Source: Bacteroidota bacterium
GTDB taxonomy: Bacteria; Bacteroidota; Bacteroidia; Sphingobacteriales; Sphingobacteriaceae
Assembly (NCBI GenBank): GCA_013286235.1
Contig: JABDGE010000007.1
Span: 1 to 64,000, forward strand
DNA length: 64,000 nt
Direction of reading: 5' to 3'
Numbering within the stretch: the first letter of the stretch is position 1; each line of letters opens with the position of its first letter. A model generated the notes under the pieces. The model had not been told where the DNA came from and did no database searches. It saw only the letters and a list, made by a program, of their open reading frames with translations. Positions 37,420 to 46,319 of this stretch are shown here, one piece after another. The translations under genes were made by a program, and so were the position numbers.

Positions 37420-37953
37420 ATGATTCGTTTCAACCTTTCATTTTTGCTGATCTTTTGTGCCCGTCTAAGTTTTGGACAGGCTGCCGGTGTGGCCGCTTCT
37501 ATACAGGTACCCGATGGTAACAAAGTGATTCTCCATACCTATGCTAAAGGGGTACAAGTTTATATCTGCACGCAGGATCCGAAGGACACTTCCAATTTTA
37601 CCTGGGTGTTAAAAGAACCTTTTGCCGATCTATACGCCGACAGCGCCCACAAAAATCCTGTCGGGAAACATTACTTTACAAACGGGAAAAATCCAACATG
37701 GGAAAGCACCGATGGTTCTAAGGTAATTGGCGGAAAATTAATGCAAGTAAATTCGCCGGACGGCAGTGGAATCCCCTGGTTGCTTTTAAAGGCCACAATA
37801 CCTTCAGGTACTGGAGTTTTAAGTCAGGCAACTTTTATTCAACGCATTAATACAAAAGGTGGAAAAGCTCCTGTTGCTGCAAACAAGAGCCTGCAAGGCC
37901 AATTAGCAAAAATACCCTATACTGCGGAGTACTTATTCTACGGTAAAAATTAG
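37420..37953 (+). CDS. DUF3455 secreted protein
   Basis: About 177 aa from the Met at 37420, with a signal peptide (RFNLSFLLIFCARLSFGQ). The mature domain carries the DUF3455 pattern: VPDGNKVILHTYAKGVQVYIC, GKHYFTNGKNPTWESTDGSKVIGG and GSGIPWLLLKA. Members are often annotated as fungal malate-dehydrogenase-like secreted proteins without proven activity. The track start 18 codons upstream precedes the signal peptide and is not preferred. Confidence 0.8.
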   Translation: MIRFNLSFLLIFCARLSFGQAAGVAASIQVPDGNKVILHTYAKGVQVYICTQDPKDTSNFTWVLKEPFADLYADSAHKNPVGKHYFTNGKNPTWESTDGSKVIGGKLMQVNSPDGSGIPWLLLKATIPSGTGVLSQATFIQRINTKGGKAPVAANKSLQGQLAKIPYTAEYLFYGKN

Positions 37954-38022
37954 TACAAGCCTTACGTTTCTGTGCGTAGTGTAAGCAGGGGTCTCACGAT
38001 GTGGCAATAATACGAAGACGGC

Positions 38023-38595
38023 CTAACGCTCCAAATTCTTCAACGCCATTTCCTTCAACTGCGCAATATTCAAAACAGGCACATTTGTCTCCTTTGCCTT
38101 GTCATCCCAATACCGAAACCGGATGTACAATTCGGCATCCGGGTCAGCTTCAAAGCGGGCTGCTTCATCGACTTCCATCGGGCCGCCCTGGAAACCGAGG
38201 GTGGTTTTACTTGCTTCAGACAGCTGCGTGTAATAGTCGGGGTATTTATACGTGAGGTATCTTTTCGCAATCACGTGGCCCTCCACCAGGCTGGCCAGCC
38301 TTTGTGAGAATCCCAGCCTGATCAAATATTCCGACCCCAATTTTTCATGATCCACATTACCCATCCCATCCATGCTTTCCGCTTCTCCATCATCCGCGCA
38401 CAAATGTCCGATATCATGAAAAAACGCCGCCAGGATCACCTCATCATCAAAGCCCTCTGCTTCGGCCAGCGCCGCTGCTTGTGACATATGCTCTATCTGC
38501 GACACCGGCTCACCAATATAGTCCGCATCGCCATATTTTTCATACAGCGCAAACACCTTTTCTACAGTGTCCTGCGCGTTCAGGGTTGCATCCAT
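38023..38595 (-). CDS. HD-domain protein of phosphonate loci, PhnZ/TmpB-like mixed-valent di-iron oxygenase
   Basis: A 190 aa protein. The iron ligands His36, His60-Asp61, His83, His107 and Asp164 occur at the spacing remembered for PhnZ (His34, His58-Asp59, His80, His104, Asp161). The substrate-gating pair Tyr26-x-x-Glu29 in DYIGEPVSQIEHM matches PhnZ Tyr24/Glu27. PhnZ cleaves 1-hydroxy-2-aminoethylphosphonate with O2 to glycine and phosphate. No PhnY-type 2-oxoglutarate hydroxylase is in the window. It is divergent from an XRE-cupin regulator and a phosphonatase-like gene set. Confidence 0.85.
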   Translation of the reverse strand: MDATLNAQDTVEKVFALYEKYGDADYIGEPVSQIEHMSQAAALAEAEGFDDEVILAAFFHDIGHLCADDGEAESMDGMGNVDHEKLGSEYLIRLGFSQRLASLVEGHVIAKRYLTYKYPDYYTQLSEASKTTLGFQGGPMEVDEAARFEADPDAELYIRFRYWDDKAKETNVPVLNIAQLKEMALKNLER

Positions 38596-38749
38596 CTACG
38601 TAAAGTTTAAACCAAATTAAATCAATAAATATGAGGATATCGTTAGCAGATCGTTAACAGCAGGAAATAGCCAATAAAATTCAGGATAGTCGTCCTTCTT
38701 TATAACCTAAGTTGTTTTTGCCGAAACACCAGTCGCAGCGTCTTTCGGT

Positions 38750-38765
38750 CCCGATAGCTATCGGG
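38750..38765. repeat. CCCGATAGCTATCGGG palindrome
   Basis: A perfect 16-bp palindrome inside the 297-bp divergent region between the HD gene and the XRE-cupin gene. The same word occurs at 26595-26618 and 63447-63464, so it is a dispersed repeat rather than a specific operator. Confidence 0.75.
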
Positions 38766-38865
38766 ATCCGGACTTCCGGACTAATCTCATATCTCATATC
38801 TCACATCTCCACCCTCTTTAACTATAATTAACAAAATCATTATACCCCACGCATGATTTATTTAT

Positions 38866-38873
38866 TTACTTTG
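38866..38873 (+). promoter_or_regulatory. TTACTTTG promoter -7 box for the XRE-cupin gene
   Basis: One mismatch to TAnnTTTG, 19 bp before the ATG. The same TTACTTTGCC word precedes the cytochrome gene at 62919. Confidence 0.4.
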
Positions 38874-38892
38874 CCCCCGCCAAATAACCCTG

Positions 38893-39471
38893 ATGGAAGA
38901 AGATATCCTTATCCAGATCAGCAACCGGATCAAAGAGCGCCGCCGTGAAAAAAACATCACTGTGCAGGAATTGGCTACGCGCGCTACTGTTAGCAAAGGC
39001 CTCATTTCACAGATCGAAAACAGCCGCACCGTCCCCTCGCTTCTCGTGCTCATCCAGATCATCAAAGCCCTTGAGATCGACATGAATGAGTTTTTTAAGG
39101 ATATCCAGTCCAAAGCCGCCGATTCCCCGGTAATAGTGAAACGGAAAGACGAATATGAATGCTTTGAAAAAGAGTATGCGGTCGGTTTCCACTATCAGCG
39201 GATATTTACCCAATTGATCAACCTTTCCACGGTCGATATCGTTATCCTCGAGCTGCAGCCCGACGCCATCCGCCCGTTGGTGGAAACTGAGGCCTTCGAA
39301 TACAAATATATCCTTAGCGGCCAGGTAGAATACCAGTTTAACAAAGAAAAAATTGTCCTCAACCCGGGCGACTCTATCCTTTTTGACGGCCGCATACCCC
39401 ACACCCCAAAGAACCTTGGCAGCACTGTCGCCGGTATGCTTATCATTTATTTCTTCGAAGAAAAAAAGTAA
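38893..39471 (+). CDS. XRE-family regulator with C-terminal cupin domain
   Basis: A 192 aa transcription factor. Residues 5-66 form a helix-turn-helix (VQELATRATVSKGLISQIENSRTVPSL). The C-terminal cupin barrel (YILSGQVEYQFNKEKIVLNPGDSILFDGRIPHTP) senses a small ligand. Such regulators commonly control the catabolic genes they adjoin, so it probably regulates the phosphonate genes on both sides. The ligand may be the aminophosphonate, which is inference. Confidence 0.9.
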   Translation: MEEDILIQISNRIKERRREKNITVQELATRATVSKGLISQIENSRTVPSLLVLIQIIKALEIDMNEFFKDIQSKAADSPVIVKRKDEYECFEKEYAVGFHYQRIFTQLINLSTVDIVILELQPDAIRPLVETEAFEYKYILSGQVEYQFNKEKIVLNPGDSILFDGRIPHTPKNLGSTVAGMLIIYFFEEKK

Positions 39472-39619
39472 AGGGTCAAAATACGACCGCTATGCAACCC
39501 CGATAAGCGCCGTGTGGATTTGTGTGAGGTTTTTTCACCATTTAACCTTACCTTAATGTAAAATTCGCTTGCCGGTAATAAACTATGTTTAGTATTGCTC
39601 AACTTATACATCTTAACAT

Positions 39620-40312
39620 ATGCCCATAAAATTAGTGGTTTTTGACATGGCCGGCACCACCGTAAAAGACGATCATGATGTAAGTAAAGCATTCCAGGCG
39701 GCGCTAAAAAAGTCGGATTACAACGTGCCGCTTGAACTGATCAATCCTTTAATGGGGTACGAAAAAAACCTGGCCATCAGGCAGATATTGCGCCTGCATG
39801 AACATAACGACGCAAAGATCACTAAAGAATTGGTGGACAAAATACACAAAGCCTTCGTCCGTAACATGATCGATCATTACGAGCATGACGAAGGAATTGA
39901 ACCTTTACCGCATGTGGAAGAAACTTTTTCAAAACTGCACGACCTGGGCATACAGGTTGCCGTAAACACCGGCTTCTCGCGCGATATTGCCGATACCATC
40001 GTTAACCGGCTGCAATGGAAAGAAAAAGGCCTGGTTGACCACGTTATAGGTTCTGATGAAGTGGAATTGGGCAGGCCCTACCCCTATATGATCCAAAAGC
40101 TGATGTTGGAAGGCGGTATTGAGGGACCCGGCCAGGTGGCCAAAGTGGGCGACACCGAGGTTGATGTGCGCGAAGGACAGAACGCGGAGTGCCGTTATGT
40201 TATCGGCATCACAACCGGCATATTCTCCCGCGAAGAATTGGAGAAATACCATCCGACACATATCATCGACGATATTACACAGGTAATCGGCATCGTAAAA
40301 AAATCCGCATGA
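39620..40312 (+). CDS. Phosphonatase-like HAD hydrolase (PhnX-like, TIGR03351 type)
   Basis: A 230 aa HAD enzyme. The nucleophile motif VVFDMAGTTVKDD (Asp9) has the DxAGTT form of phosphonoacetaldehyde hydrolase. In the cap region LMGYEKN, Lys49 occupies the place of the Schiff-base lysine of PhnX (MGLLK). The C-terminal motif KVGDTEVDVREGQNAECRYVIG is normal. It probably splits phosphonoacetaldehyde made by the FAD oxidoreductase encoded two genes downstream. It overlaps the next gene by 4 nt. Confidence 0.86.
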   Translation: MPIKLVVFDMAGTTVKDDHDVSKAFQAALKKSDYNVPLELINPLMGYEKNLAIRQILRLHEHNDAKITKELVDKIHKAFVRNMIDHYEHDEGIEPLPHVEETFSKLHDLGIQVAVNTGFSRDIADTIVNRLQWKEKGLVDHVIGSDEVELGRPYPYMIQKLMLEGGIEGPGQVAKVGDTEVDVREGQNAECRYVIGITTGIFSREELEKYHPTHIIDDITQVIGIVKKSA

Positions 40313-41631
40313 AAACTATTCACCGGTTGCGGCTGAAAGTGGCAAAATGGCCATACCCGGTTATATCGGTAATGGCTGCTATTTCAGCATTCGGCACCTA
40401 TACTTCCATGTACGCTTTTCGCAAAGCATTCGCCGCAGGCACGTTTGCCGGCCAGCAATATTTCCATGTGGACTATAAAGTTTGGCTGGTTATCGCCCAG
40501 GTGATCGGCTACACCCTTAGTAAATTTTATGGCATCAAATTCATTTCCGAATTAAAGCACGACCAGCGCGCAAAGAGCATTTTCGGACTCATCGGCTTTT
40601 CCTGGCTGGCCCTGCTCCTTTTTGCAATAGTACCCGCGCCGTATAATATCGTTTGCCTTTTCCTCAACGGTTTTCCGCTTGGGATGATCTGGGGATTAGT
40701 GTTCAGTTACCTGGAGGGCCGCAAATCAACCGAATTTATGGCGGCCGTACTGTCGTCAGTCAGCTTGATTTTCGCATCCGGTTTTGTGAAAACCATTGGC
40801 CGCTCACTGATGTCGTCATTCCATGTCAGCGAGTTTTTCATGCCTTTCCTCACCGGCGCGCTTTTTGTTGTTCCCCTGGTGTTGTTCGTGTTCTTTTTAG
40901 AGCTGATGCCGGAACCCACGCCCGAAGATGTACGCTTGCGCACCAAAAGATTGCCCATGAATGCCGACGAGCGCAGGCGTTTTTTACAGCGCTTTTTGCC
41001 GGGCATTTTGCTCACACTCGTCATTTATATCCTGCTGACGGTCATGCGCGACGTGCGCGACAATTTCGAGGTCGAAATTTGGGCCGGACTGGGCAATAAG
41101 GACAATACCATTTATACCAAAATTGATACCTTCATATCCATCATCGTACTGGTCGCCATGAGCTCGCTCATCCTCATCCGGAAAAACATCAGGGCATTCA
41201 GCATCATCCACCTGATGATCATAACCGGCTGCCTTTGCATTGTTATCGGCACCGTGCTCTTTAATTCAGGCATCATTGGCGTTTTGCCATGGATGACCAT
41301 GGCCGGCCTCGGGCTTTATTTGGGCTACATTCCTTACAACGCTATATTTTTCGAGCGGATGATCGCCTCCTTTAAATACAAAAGCAATATCGGCTTTATC
41401 ATCTACCTGGCCGATTCCATCGGCTACTTAGGCAGTGTAGCCGTTTTACTGGTAAAAGAGCTGGGCCGCCCTGCTATCAGCTGGACGCAGTTCTTTAAAG
41501 AAGGCGTGATGGTAGTAGGCAGCGTGGGTGCGGTTTTCGCTACCCTGTCATTAATTTACTTTCTGCAAAGCGCACGAAAAAGCAACCGCAGCGAAGAGCC
41601 TAAAGGCGAGCTGGTTATAAATCCCGCATGA
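40309..41631 (+). CDS. DUF5690 MFS-like membrane protein, candidate phosphonate transporter
   Basis: About 440 aa from the Met at 40309 (ATGA overlap with the hydrolase); the track start at 40189 lies inside that gene. It has roughly twelve helices, opening VISVMAAISAFGTYTSMYAFRKAFAAG, with a cytosolic loop near EPTPEDVRLRTKRLPMNADERRRF in the middle, as in MFS carriers. The DUF5690 family has no assigned substrate. Being coupled on both sides to phosphonate enzymes, it is probably the uptake system for the locus, which lacks a PhnCDE ABC importer in the window. Confidence 0.82.
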   Translation: MKTIHRLRLKVAKWPYPVISVMAAISAFGTYTSMYAFRKAFAAGTFAGQQYFHVDYKVWLVIAQVIGYTLSKFYGIKFISELKHDQRAKSIFGLIGFSWLALLLFAIVPAPYNIVCLFLNGFPLGMIWGLVFSYLEGRKSTEFMAAVLSSVSLIFASGFVKTIGRSLMSSFHVSEFFMPFLTGALFVVPLVLFVFFLELMPEPTPEDVRLRTKRLPMNADERRRFLQRFLPGILLTLVIYILLTVMRDVRDNFEVEIWAGLGNKDNTIYTKIDTFISIIVLVAMSSLILIRKNIRAFSIIHLMIITGCLCIVIGTVLFNSGIIGVLPWMTMAGLGLYLGYIPYNAIFFERMIASFKYKSNIGFIIYLADSIGYLGSVAVLLVKELGRPAISWTQFFKEGVMVVGSVGAVFATLSLIYFLQSARKSNRSEEPKGELVINPA

Positions 41632-42767
41632 CACATTCCGGCAAAAAAAGCGCTATTGTTATCGGTGCAGGCATCGTGGGATTAGCCACGGCACGGGCGC
41701 TGGCCATCCGCGGTTACAGCGTTACAGTGTTTGAGCGGAATGAACGTGCTGTGGGTGCGTCCATCCGCAACTTCGGCATGATCTGGCCGATAGGCCAGGC
41801 CACAGGGCCGCTGTACGAGCGTGCCATGCTGTCGAGAAGCATCTGGAAAGAAATATGTACCGAAGCCCGGATCTGGCATGATGAGGTCGGTTCCCTTCAT
41901 CTCGCCTACCACAACGATGAGCTGCAGGCTATAACCGAATATGTCGACGCCAACCGCCAATACCGCGACTGTACCCTGCTCAACCCAAAACAAGCGCTGC
42001 AAAAATCCCCGGCTGTTAATCCCGATAGCCTGAAAGGCGCCCTATGGAGCGGTGATGAAATGATCGTTGAGTCGCGCGTGGCCGTCGGCCAGGTGGCTAA
42101 ATATCTCGCCGAAAAATATGACGTTAGTTTTCATTGGAACACGGCCATCAGCCGGATAGTCTATCCCTCGGTCATGTCGGGCAACAATAGCTGGGAGGCC
42201 GAAGAAATATTTGTTTGCACCGGCGCCGATTTTGAAACCCTTTACCCCGAATTCTTTTCGGAATCCGGCATCACCAAATGCAAGCTGCAAATGATGCGCC
42301 TGGTGTCCCAGCCCGAGGACTGGCGCATTGGCCCTTCCCTTTGCGGTGGACTGTCCATGATCCACTATCCCGGCTTCCAGTCAGCAAAATCCCTGCCGGC
42401 GCTGCGCAAACGTTACGAAGAACAATATCCCGATTATTTGAGCTGGGGCATCCACGTCATGGTTTCCCAAAACGGGGGCGGCGAGCTAACCATCGGTGAT
42501 TCCCATGAGTACGGCCTGGTACACGACCCTTTCGACAAAGAATTTATCAACACCTTAATAACCAGCTACCTGCGCACCTTCGCCAGCTTCAAAGACTGGA
42601 AGATGATCCAGTCATGGCACGGCATCTACCCCAAAATGACCAACGGCCAAACCGAGCTTGTTCTTCATCCCGAAGCCGGCATAACCATTATTAACGGACT
42701 CGGCGGCAACGGCATGACGCTTTCGTTCGGGCTTTGTGAGCAATTGATTAGTGCGCGGTTTGATTGA
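41628..42767 (+). CDS. FAD-dependent oxidoreductase of phosphonate loci (TIGR03364 type)
   Basis: A 379 aa DAO-family flavoenzyme with the FAD motif IVIGAGIVGLATARALAIRG, the substrate-domain phrase RNFGMIWPIGQATGPLYERA, and the C-terminal INGLGGNGMTLSFGL. Relatives in phosphonate operons oxidise 2-aminoethylphosphonate or its N-methyl form to phosphonoacetaldehyde. With the phosphonatase-like protein this gives a complete two-step route to acetaldehyde and phosphate. It overlaps the transporter gene by 4 nt. The exact substrate is inferred. Confidence 0.86.
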   Translation: MTHSGKKSAIVIGAGIVGLATARALAIRGYSVTVFERNERAVGASIRNFGMIWPIGQATGPLYERAMLSRSIWKEICTEARIWHDEVGSLHLAYHNDELQAITEYVDANRQYRDCTLLNPKQALQKSPAVNPDSLKGALWSGDEMIVESRVAVGQVAKYLAEKYDVSFHWNTAISRIVYPSVMSGNNSWEAEEIFVCTGADFETLYPEFFSESGITKCKLQMMRLVSQPEDWRIGPSLCGGLSMIHYPGFQSAKSLPALRKRYEEQYPDYLSWGIHVMVSQNGGGELTIGDSHEYGLVHDPFDKEFINTLITSYLRTFASFKDWKMIQSWHGIYPKMTNGQTELVLHPEAGITIINGLGGNGMTLSFGLCEQLISARFD

Positions 42768-42876
42768 GTTAACCTGAGTTCGATCTAACAAAAACTGTAT
42801 CGTATTGGGTTATCGGCTTTCAGGACTGAATCCAACTCCATCTTTTGTCAGTTCACGGAGCCGCCATTTGCTAATT

Positions 42877-42950
42877 GGGTAGCCCCCGAACGGGCAATAT
42901 TGCTTGGTTTTCTGTTTGCTACAAACAGGTAGCCCGCCAGCTGGCGGGGC
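42877..42950. repeat. Two-copy GTAGCCC element with TTTGCTACAAACAG spacer
   Basis: GGTAGCCCCCGAACGGGC and GGTAGCCCGCCAGCTGGCGGGGC flank TTGGTTTTCTGTTTGCTACAAACA. It has the same plan as 11401-11470 and 44825-44890. Confidence 0.7.
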
Positions 42951-43039
42951 AAAATTCAGTGTTTATATTGAACTCACGTTAGGTCAACTCATTAATAGAG
43001 AAGCTTGAGTCAAACTTTTAGTTCGATAATTCAGCGAAG

Positions 43040-44218
43040 CTATTTCTTGTTCTTCAATGTTATCACCGTTATCTCCGGCCATATCCCTACCCTGCCTTTC
43101 AGGCCTAAAAATCCAAAACCCCGGTTCACGTACAAGTACTTTCCGCCGTTCTCGTAAAGCCCGGCCCATTGCTTATAAACATATTTGATCGGACTCCATT
43201 TAATGCCGAACAGCTCAAAACCGAATTGCATGCCATGCGTATGCCCGGCCAGCGTAAGATGGATGTGGTGCTTGTGGTTTAACGTTACCGCTTCCCAATG
43301 CGATGGATCATGCGAGAGCAGTATTTTGAATGCGCTTTCTTGCACTGCGGCAGTCGCCTTATCCAGGTCGCCATATTTATGGAAACCGCCTTTACCCCAG
43401 TTCTCCACACCTACCAGGGTGATGGATTGCCCGTTCTTATTTACTTCGACTGATTCATTCAGCAAAAGCCTGAAACCGATCTCTTTATGTGCATTTTTCA
43501 GCTTTGCAAGGTTGGTATATTTTTGTGACTCGCTGTCCCAGCGCATATAGTCGCCATAGTCGTGATTGCCAAGAACGGAATATTTGCCATAGGGGGCTTT
43601 TAGCTGGGCAAACGCGGGAATCCAGCGATCCATTTCGGAAGCCTGGTTATTTACCAGGTCGCCGGTGAAGAGGATCAGGTCGCTTTGTTGTTCGTTAACC
43701 ATGTCGATGCCTTTGTTAACCCCTTTTTCGCTGGAAAAGCTGCCGGAATGAATGTCGGAAAGCTGGGTTATAGTAAAGCCGTCAAATGCGTCGGGCAGAT
43801 CGTCGAAAAATAAGGTTTCCTTGCGGACTTTATAATGATGCCGGCCGCCGGTCAATCCAAAAAGCAACCCGCAAAATGGTATTGCGGCAATCAGCAAAGC
43901 CACATCGCTTACCCAAACACTTCGTGGGGGAAATCCCCTGAACAGCCGGGTAATATCTTCGAGCAACAAAACCGGTGTGCCGCAAAGTTTTGGAATAAAG
44001 GAGATGAGCATCATGCCCATTAACCATGAAAGCAATGCGGGCATTTTACTGTTCAAACGGGCAAAAAGCAGGAGTAGCAGCGTAATGCCGGTTAGCGCAT
44101 CATACAGCCAATAGGCCCATAAAACAGCCGGGCTGGCGGTTACCGTTTGTACGGCATTGAAAAAATATAAGTCGACCAGCAGCCACAGGGCTACGGTAAA
44201 AGTGATTCTTCTTTTCAT
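43040..44218 (-). CDS. Membrane-anchored metallophosphoesterase
   Basis: A 392 aa protein. Four hydrophobic helices in the first 130 residues are followed by a calcineurin-like domain with the metal motifs LSDIHSG, FTGDLVNN, VLGNHDYGDY, LLSHDP and LAGHTHGMQ, all intact. It resembles the YkuE/YaeI group of envelope phosphoesterases, some of which act on lipid pyrophosphates. The substrate is unknown. It is monocistronic. Confidence 0.9.
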   Translation of the reverse strand: MKRRITFTVALWLLVDLYFFNAVQTVTASPAVLWAYWLYDALTGITLLLLLFARLNSKMPALLSWLMGMMLISFIPKLCGTPVLLLEDITRLFRGFPPRSVWVSDVALLIAAIPFCGLLFGLTGGRHHYKVRKETLFFDDLPDAFDGFTITQLSDIHSGSFSSEKGVNKGIDMVNEQQSDLILFTGDLVNNQASEMDRWIPAFAQLKAPYGKYSVLGNHDYGDYMRWDSESQKYTNLAKLKNAHKEIGFRLLLNESVEVNKNGQSITLVGVENWGKGGFHKYGDLDKATAAVQESAFKILLSHDPSHWEAVTLNHKHHIHLTLAGHTHGMQFGFELFGIKWSPIKYVYKQWAGLYENGGKYLYVNRGFGFLGLKGRVGIWPEITVITLKNKK

Positions 44219-44276
44219 GCTAAATAATAACGTGCAATGTTAAAGGAGTTTAGAAACAAACAGGATACCGTTGTTA

Positions 44277-44726
44277 CTAAAGCCGCTTGCGGAAGCAAAA
44301 GCTTGACGCTAAGTTGACGTAAGGCCCGTAATTGGGCATGGGCCGGTAGCCCGATTTTTGATAAAGGCCGAGCGCCTCGAGATTTTTGTCGCCGGTTTCG
44401 AGGATAGCGATGATGAAACCTTTTTCAGCTGCCCAGGTTTCCAGTTCGGACAAGATGGCGCCGCTTAAACCCTGACCCCGGCAATTCTTGCGTACAAACA
44501 TTCGTTTGATCTCGGCTGCGTCGTCATTAAAGCGCTTGAAACAGCCGCAACCCACAGGCTTTCCATCGACTGCGGCAATTACCACGGTATCTATTTTTTC
44601 AATGACGTTATGCGGATCGTAAACCTTCATCAGTTCCTGATAGCGCTCATAAAGTTCCGTATCGAGTTCGCCGGTAAGCATGGCGAAGTCGGGATCGTCG
44701 CTCGTGGTTCTTTTCAGGTTGATCAT
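44277..44726 (-). CDS. GNAT-family N-acetyltransferase
   Basis: A 149 aa single GNAT domain. The acetyl-CoA loop is in RMFVRKNCRGQGLSGAILSEL, followed by the C-terminal ALGLYQKSGYRPMPNYGPY. Typical length. The substrate cannot be told from the sequence or from its neighbours. Confidence 0.87.
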   Translation of the reverse strand: MINLKRTTSDDPDFAMLTGELDTELYERYQELMKVYDPHNVIEKIDTVVIAAVDGKPVGCGCFKRFNDDAAEIKRMFVRKNCRGQGLSGAILSELETWAAEKGFIIAILETGDKNLEALGLYQKSGYRPMPNYGPYVNLASSFCFRKRL

Positions 44727-44824
44727 CCCGGTAAAAATAACGGAATAAGTTGATGTTTTTAGGATTGCCGCTAATCAGGCAACGTGAACACTATCAAATT
44801 AGGTCTGAATAAATAGTTGGCGAC

Positions 44825-44890
44825 AGGAGACTCTGGAGTCTTGAATTTTTTGTCCTGGTTTGCTATAAACAGGAGACTCCTAACTGAGTC
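44825..44890. repeat. Two-copy GGAGACTC element with TTTGCTATAAACAG spacer
   Basis: AGGAGACTCTGGAGTC and AGGAGACTCCTAACTGAGTC flank TTTTTTGTCCTGGTTTGCTATAAAC. The spacer is shared with the element at 42877, but the flanking payload is different. Confidence 0.7.
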
Positions 44891-44991
44891 AAATTCGTGC
44901 GTATAGAAAGGAGTATTAAACTAATATTCAAACTTTATCAGAACGACATGGGTCGGGCCATCAGTGATATCAGGGTTGCCAAAATCTACCA

Positions 44992-45645
44992 TCAAAGAAG
45001 CACCGAAACTTGCCGTAAAAACGATAGCGAAGCTCCTTTAACAAAAGTCGAAAAGTCTGTATTGTCAGTCGCGCTATCATTTGTGAGTTCCATAATATGC
45101 AGGACAGGATTTGATAGGCCTTTGATAACGAATAAAAAACGAAAGCGCTTTTGCTTTGGGTTTGTTTCCAGAGCCTTCAATTCTTGAAAATCACCTATAA
45201 ATAAACTATCAAGATTCATTGGGGATTTGGGTTGTGATTGAGCTTTATCCGGCAGTGAGCTTTGATCAATTTTAGGTGCAGATGATTGGGGCATCAATCT
45301 AACTTTAATAGTTGTATCAAGACCGCCAACGTTCGCAAATAATACTAACGCAGGGTAAATTATTCCTTTGTCGAAGAGCGTATTCAATTCAGGCGGCGCG
45401 TAAAGATTAATAACCTCTTTGCCATAAATAAAATCGTCTCCTTTAGCAATAATTTTACCGGTGTACTTTGGGTAGCTTTCCCGTTGGTAATGATTTTTGA
45501 ATAAATCGGCTACCCAATATTCTTCCTGTTCGCCCGCATTCTTAAAATCTGGTTCAGCAGTTTTTGGACCAGCTGTTGGCGCGTTCTGGCAGACTGCCCG
45601 TAAAAAGAAAAACGTAATTAATATTGTTAGCAATAACAATCTCAT
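44992..45645 (-). CDS. Secreted protein of unknown function
   Basis: A 217 aa protein with a signal peptide (LLLTILITFFFLRAVCQ). No domain is recognised. The mature part has a Pro/Ser/Gln-rich linker (PQSSAPKIDQSSLPDKAQSQPKS is the low-complexity core) between two beta-rich halves, and a stretch KRFRFLFVIKGLSNPVLHIMEL near the end. Codon use is more AT-rich than its neighbours. It is flanked by repeats. Confidence 0.65.
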   Translation of the reverse strand: MRLLLLTILITFFFLRAVCQNAPTAGPKTAEPDFKNAGEQEEYWVADLFKNHYQRESYPKYTGKIIAKGDDFIYGKEVINLYAPPELNTLFDKGIIYPALVLFANVGGLDTTIKVRLMPQSSAPKIDQSSLPDKAQSQPKSPMNLDSLFIGDFQELKALETNPKQKRFRFLFVIKGLSNPVLHIMELTNDSATDNTDFSTFVKGASLSFLRQVSVLL

Positions 45646-45849
45646 TATCCTTGGTTTTTATGTGATTTTTTTCGATCAGGTGGTCTCATTTCCTTTATGA
45701 TGAGAAAACCGCAGTAATTCCATAACCGGTTCAAATATTATTAAGAAAAATATTCACATGCTCCTTTTTGATCAATAAACTTTTTTCCATCATAGCCGGT
45801 TGCGACTTAGGACTAACAACTTAGGACTAAGGACTTAAAATTCCCCTCC

Positions 45850-46214
45850 TCACCCCTTCCGCTCCAAATTCTGTATAACCCTGAATTCCACAATCTGTTT
45901 AATCAACTCCAGCGGTAGTGGCTTATCCGGCGGAAACTGGATGGTTCCTTTGGATACTTTATAACCGGTAAGATCATTCTTAAATTCTTAAATTCCTCAA
46001 TCCCCGAACCCCTTGGGTAAAGGCTGATAAAATTAGCATGCGCCGCAAACCAGACGAGCATCCCGTGCAGGTGGTATGCGGGTATGCCGTAGCTGATCAG
46101 CTCTTCGGCGGATGGGGCAACCTCCCGGATCACTGCCCTTATTTGTTGCAGTTGCATTTGAATTTCCGGCGGGAAGGACGCGATATAGGCATCCACATTA
46201 GCTGTTTTCTTCAT
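45850..46214 (-). pseudogene. DUF1801 protein broken by an 8-bp tandem duplication
   Basis: A small YdhG/iron-chaperone-like DUF1801 protein. The first 75 codons are normal (YIASFPPEIQMQLQQIRAVIREVAP, ISYGIPAYHLHGMLVWFAAH). Then TTCTTAAA is present twice in tandem on the plus strand (45977-45992), shifting the frame into a premature end at 45903. Removing one copy restores GIEEFKNDLTGYKVSKGTIQ and a normal C-terminus (PLPLELIKQIVEFRVIQNLE) ending at 45850. It is therefore a recent pseudogene or a repeat-switched gene. The intact length would be about 118 aa. Confidence 0.8.
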
Positions 46215-46319
46215 GCTTTGGTGTACACGAAAGTAAAACTTTTTGCCGGTCTCCCGCGCTGCCGATAAAAAATCTACATTTACGGTTATAAACAGGCAAT
46301 TGGAACAGGCAGCTTAAAA

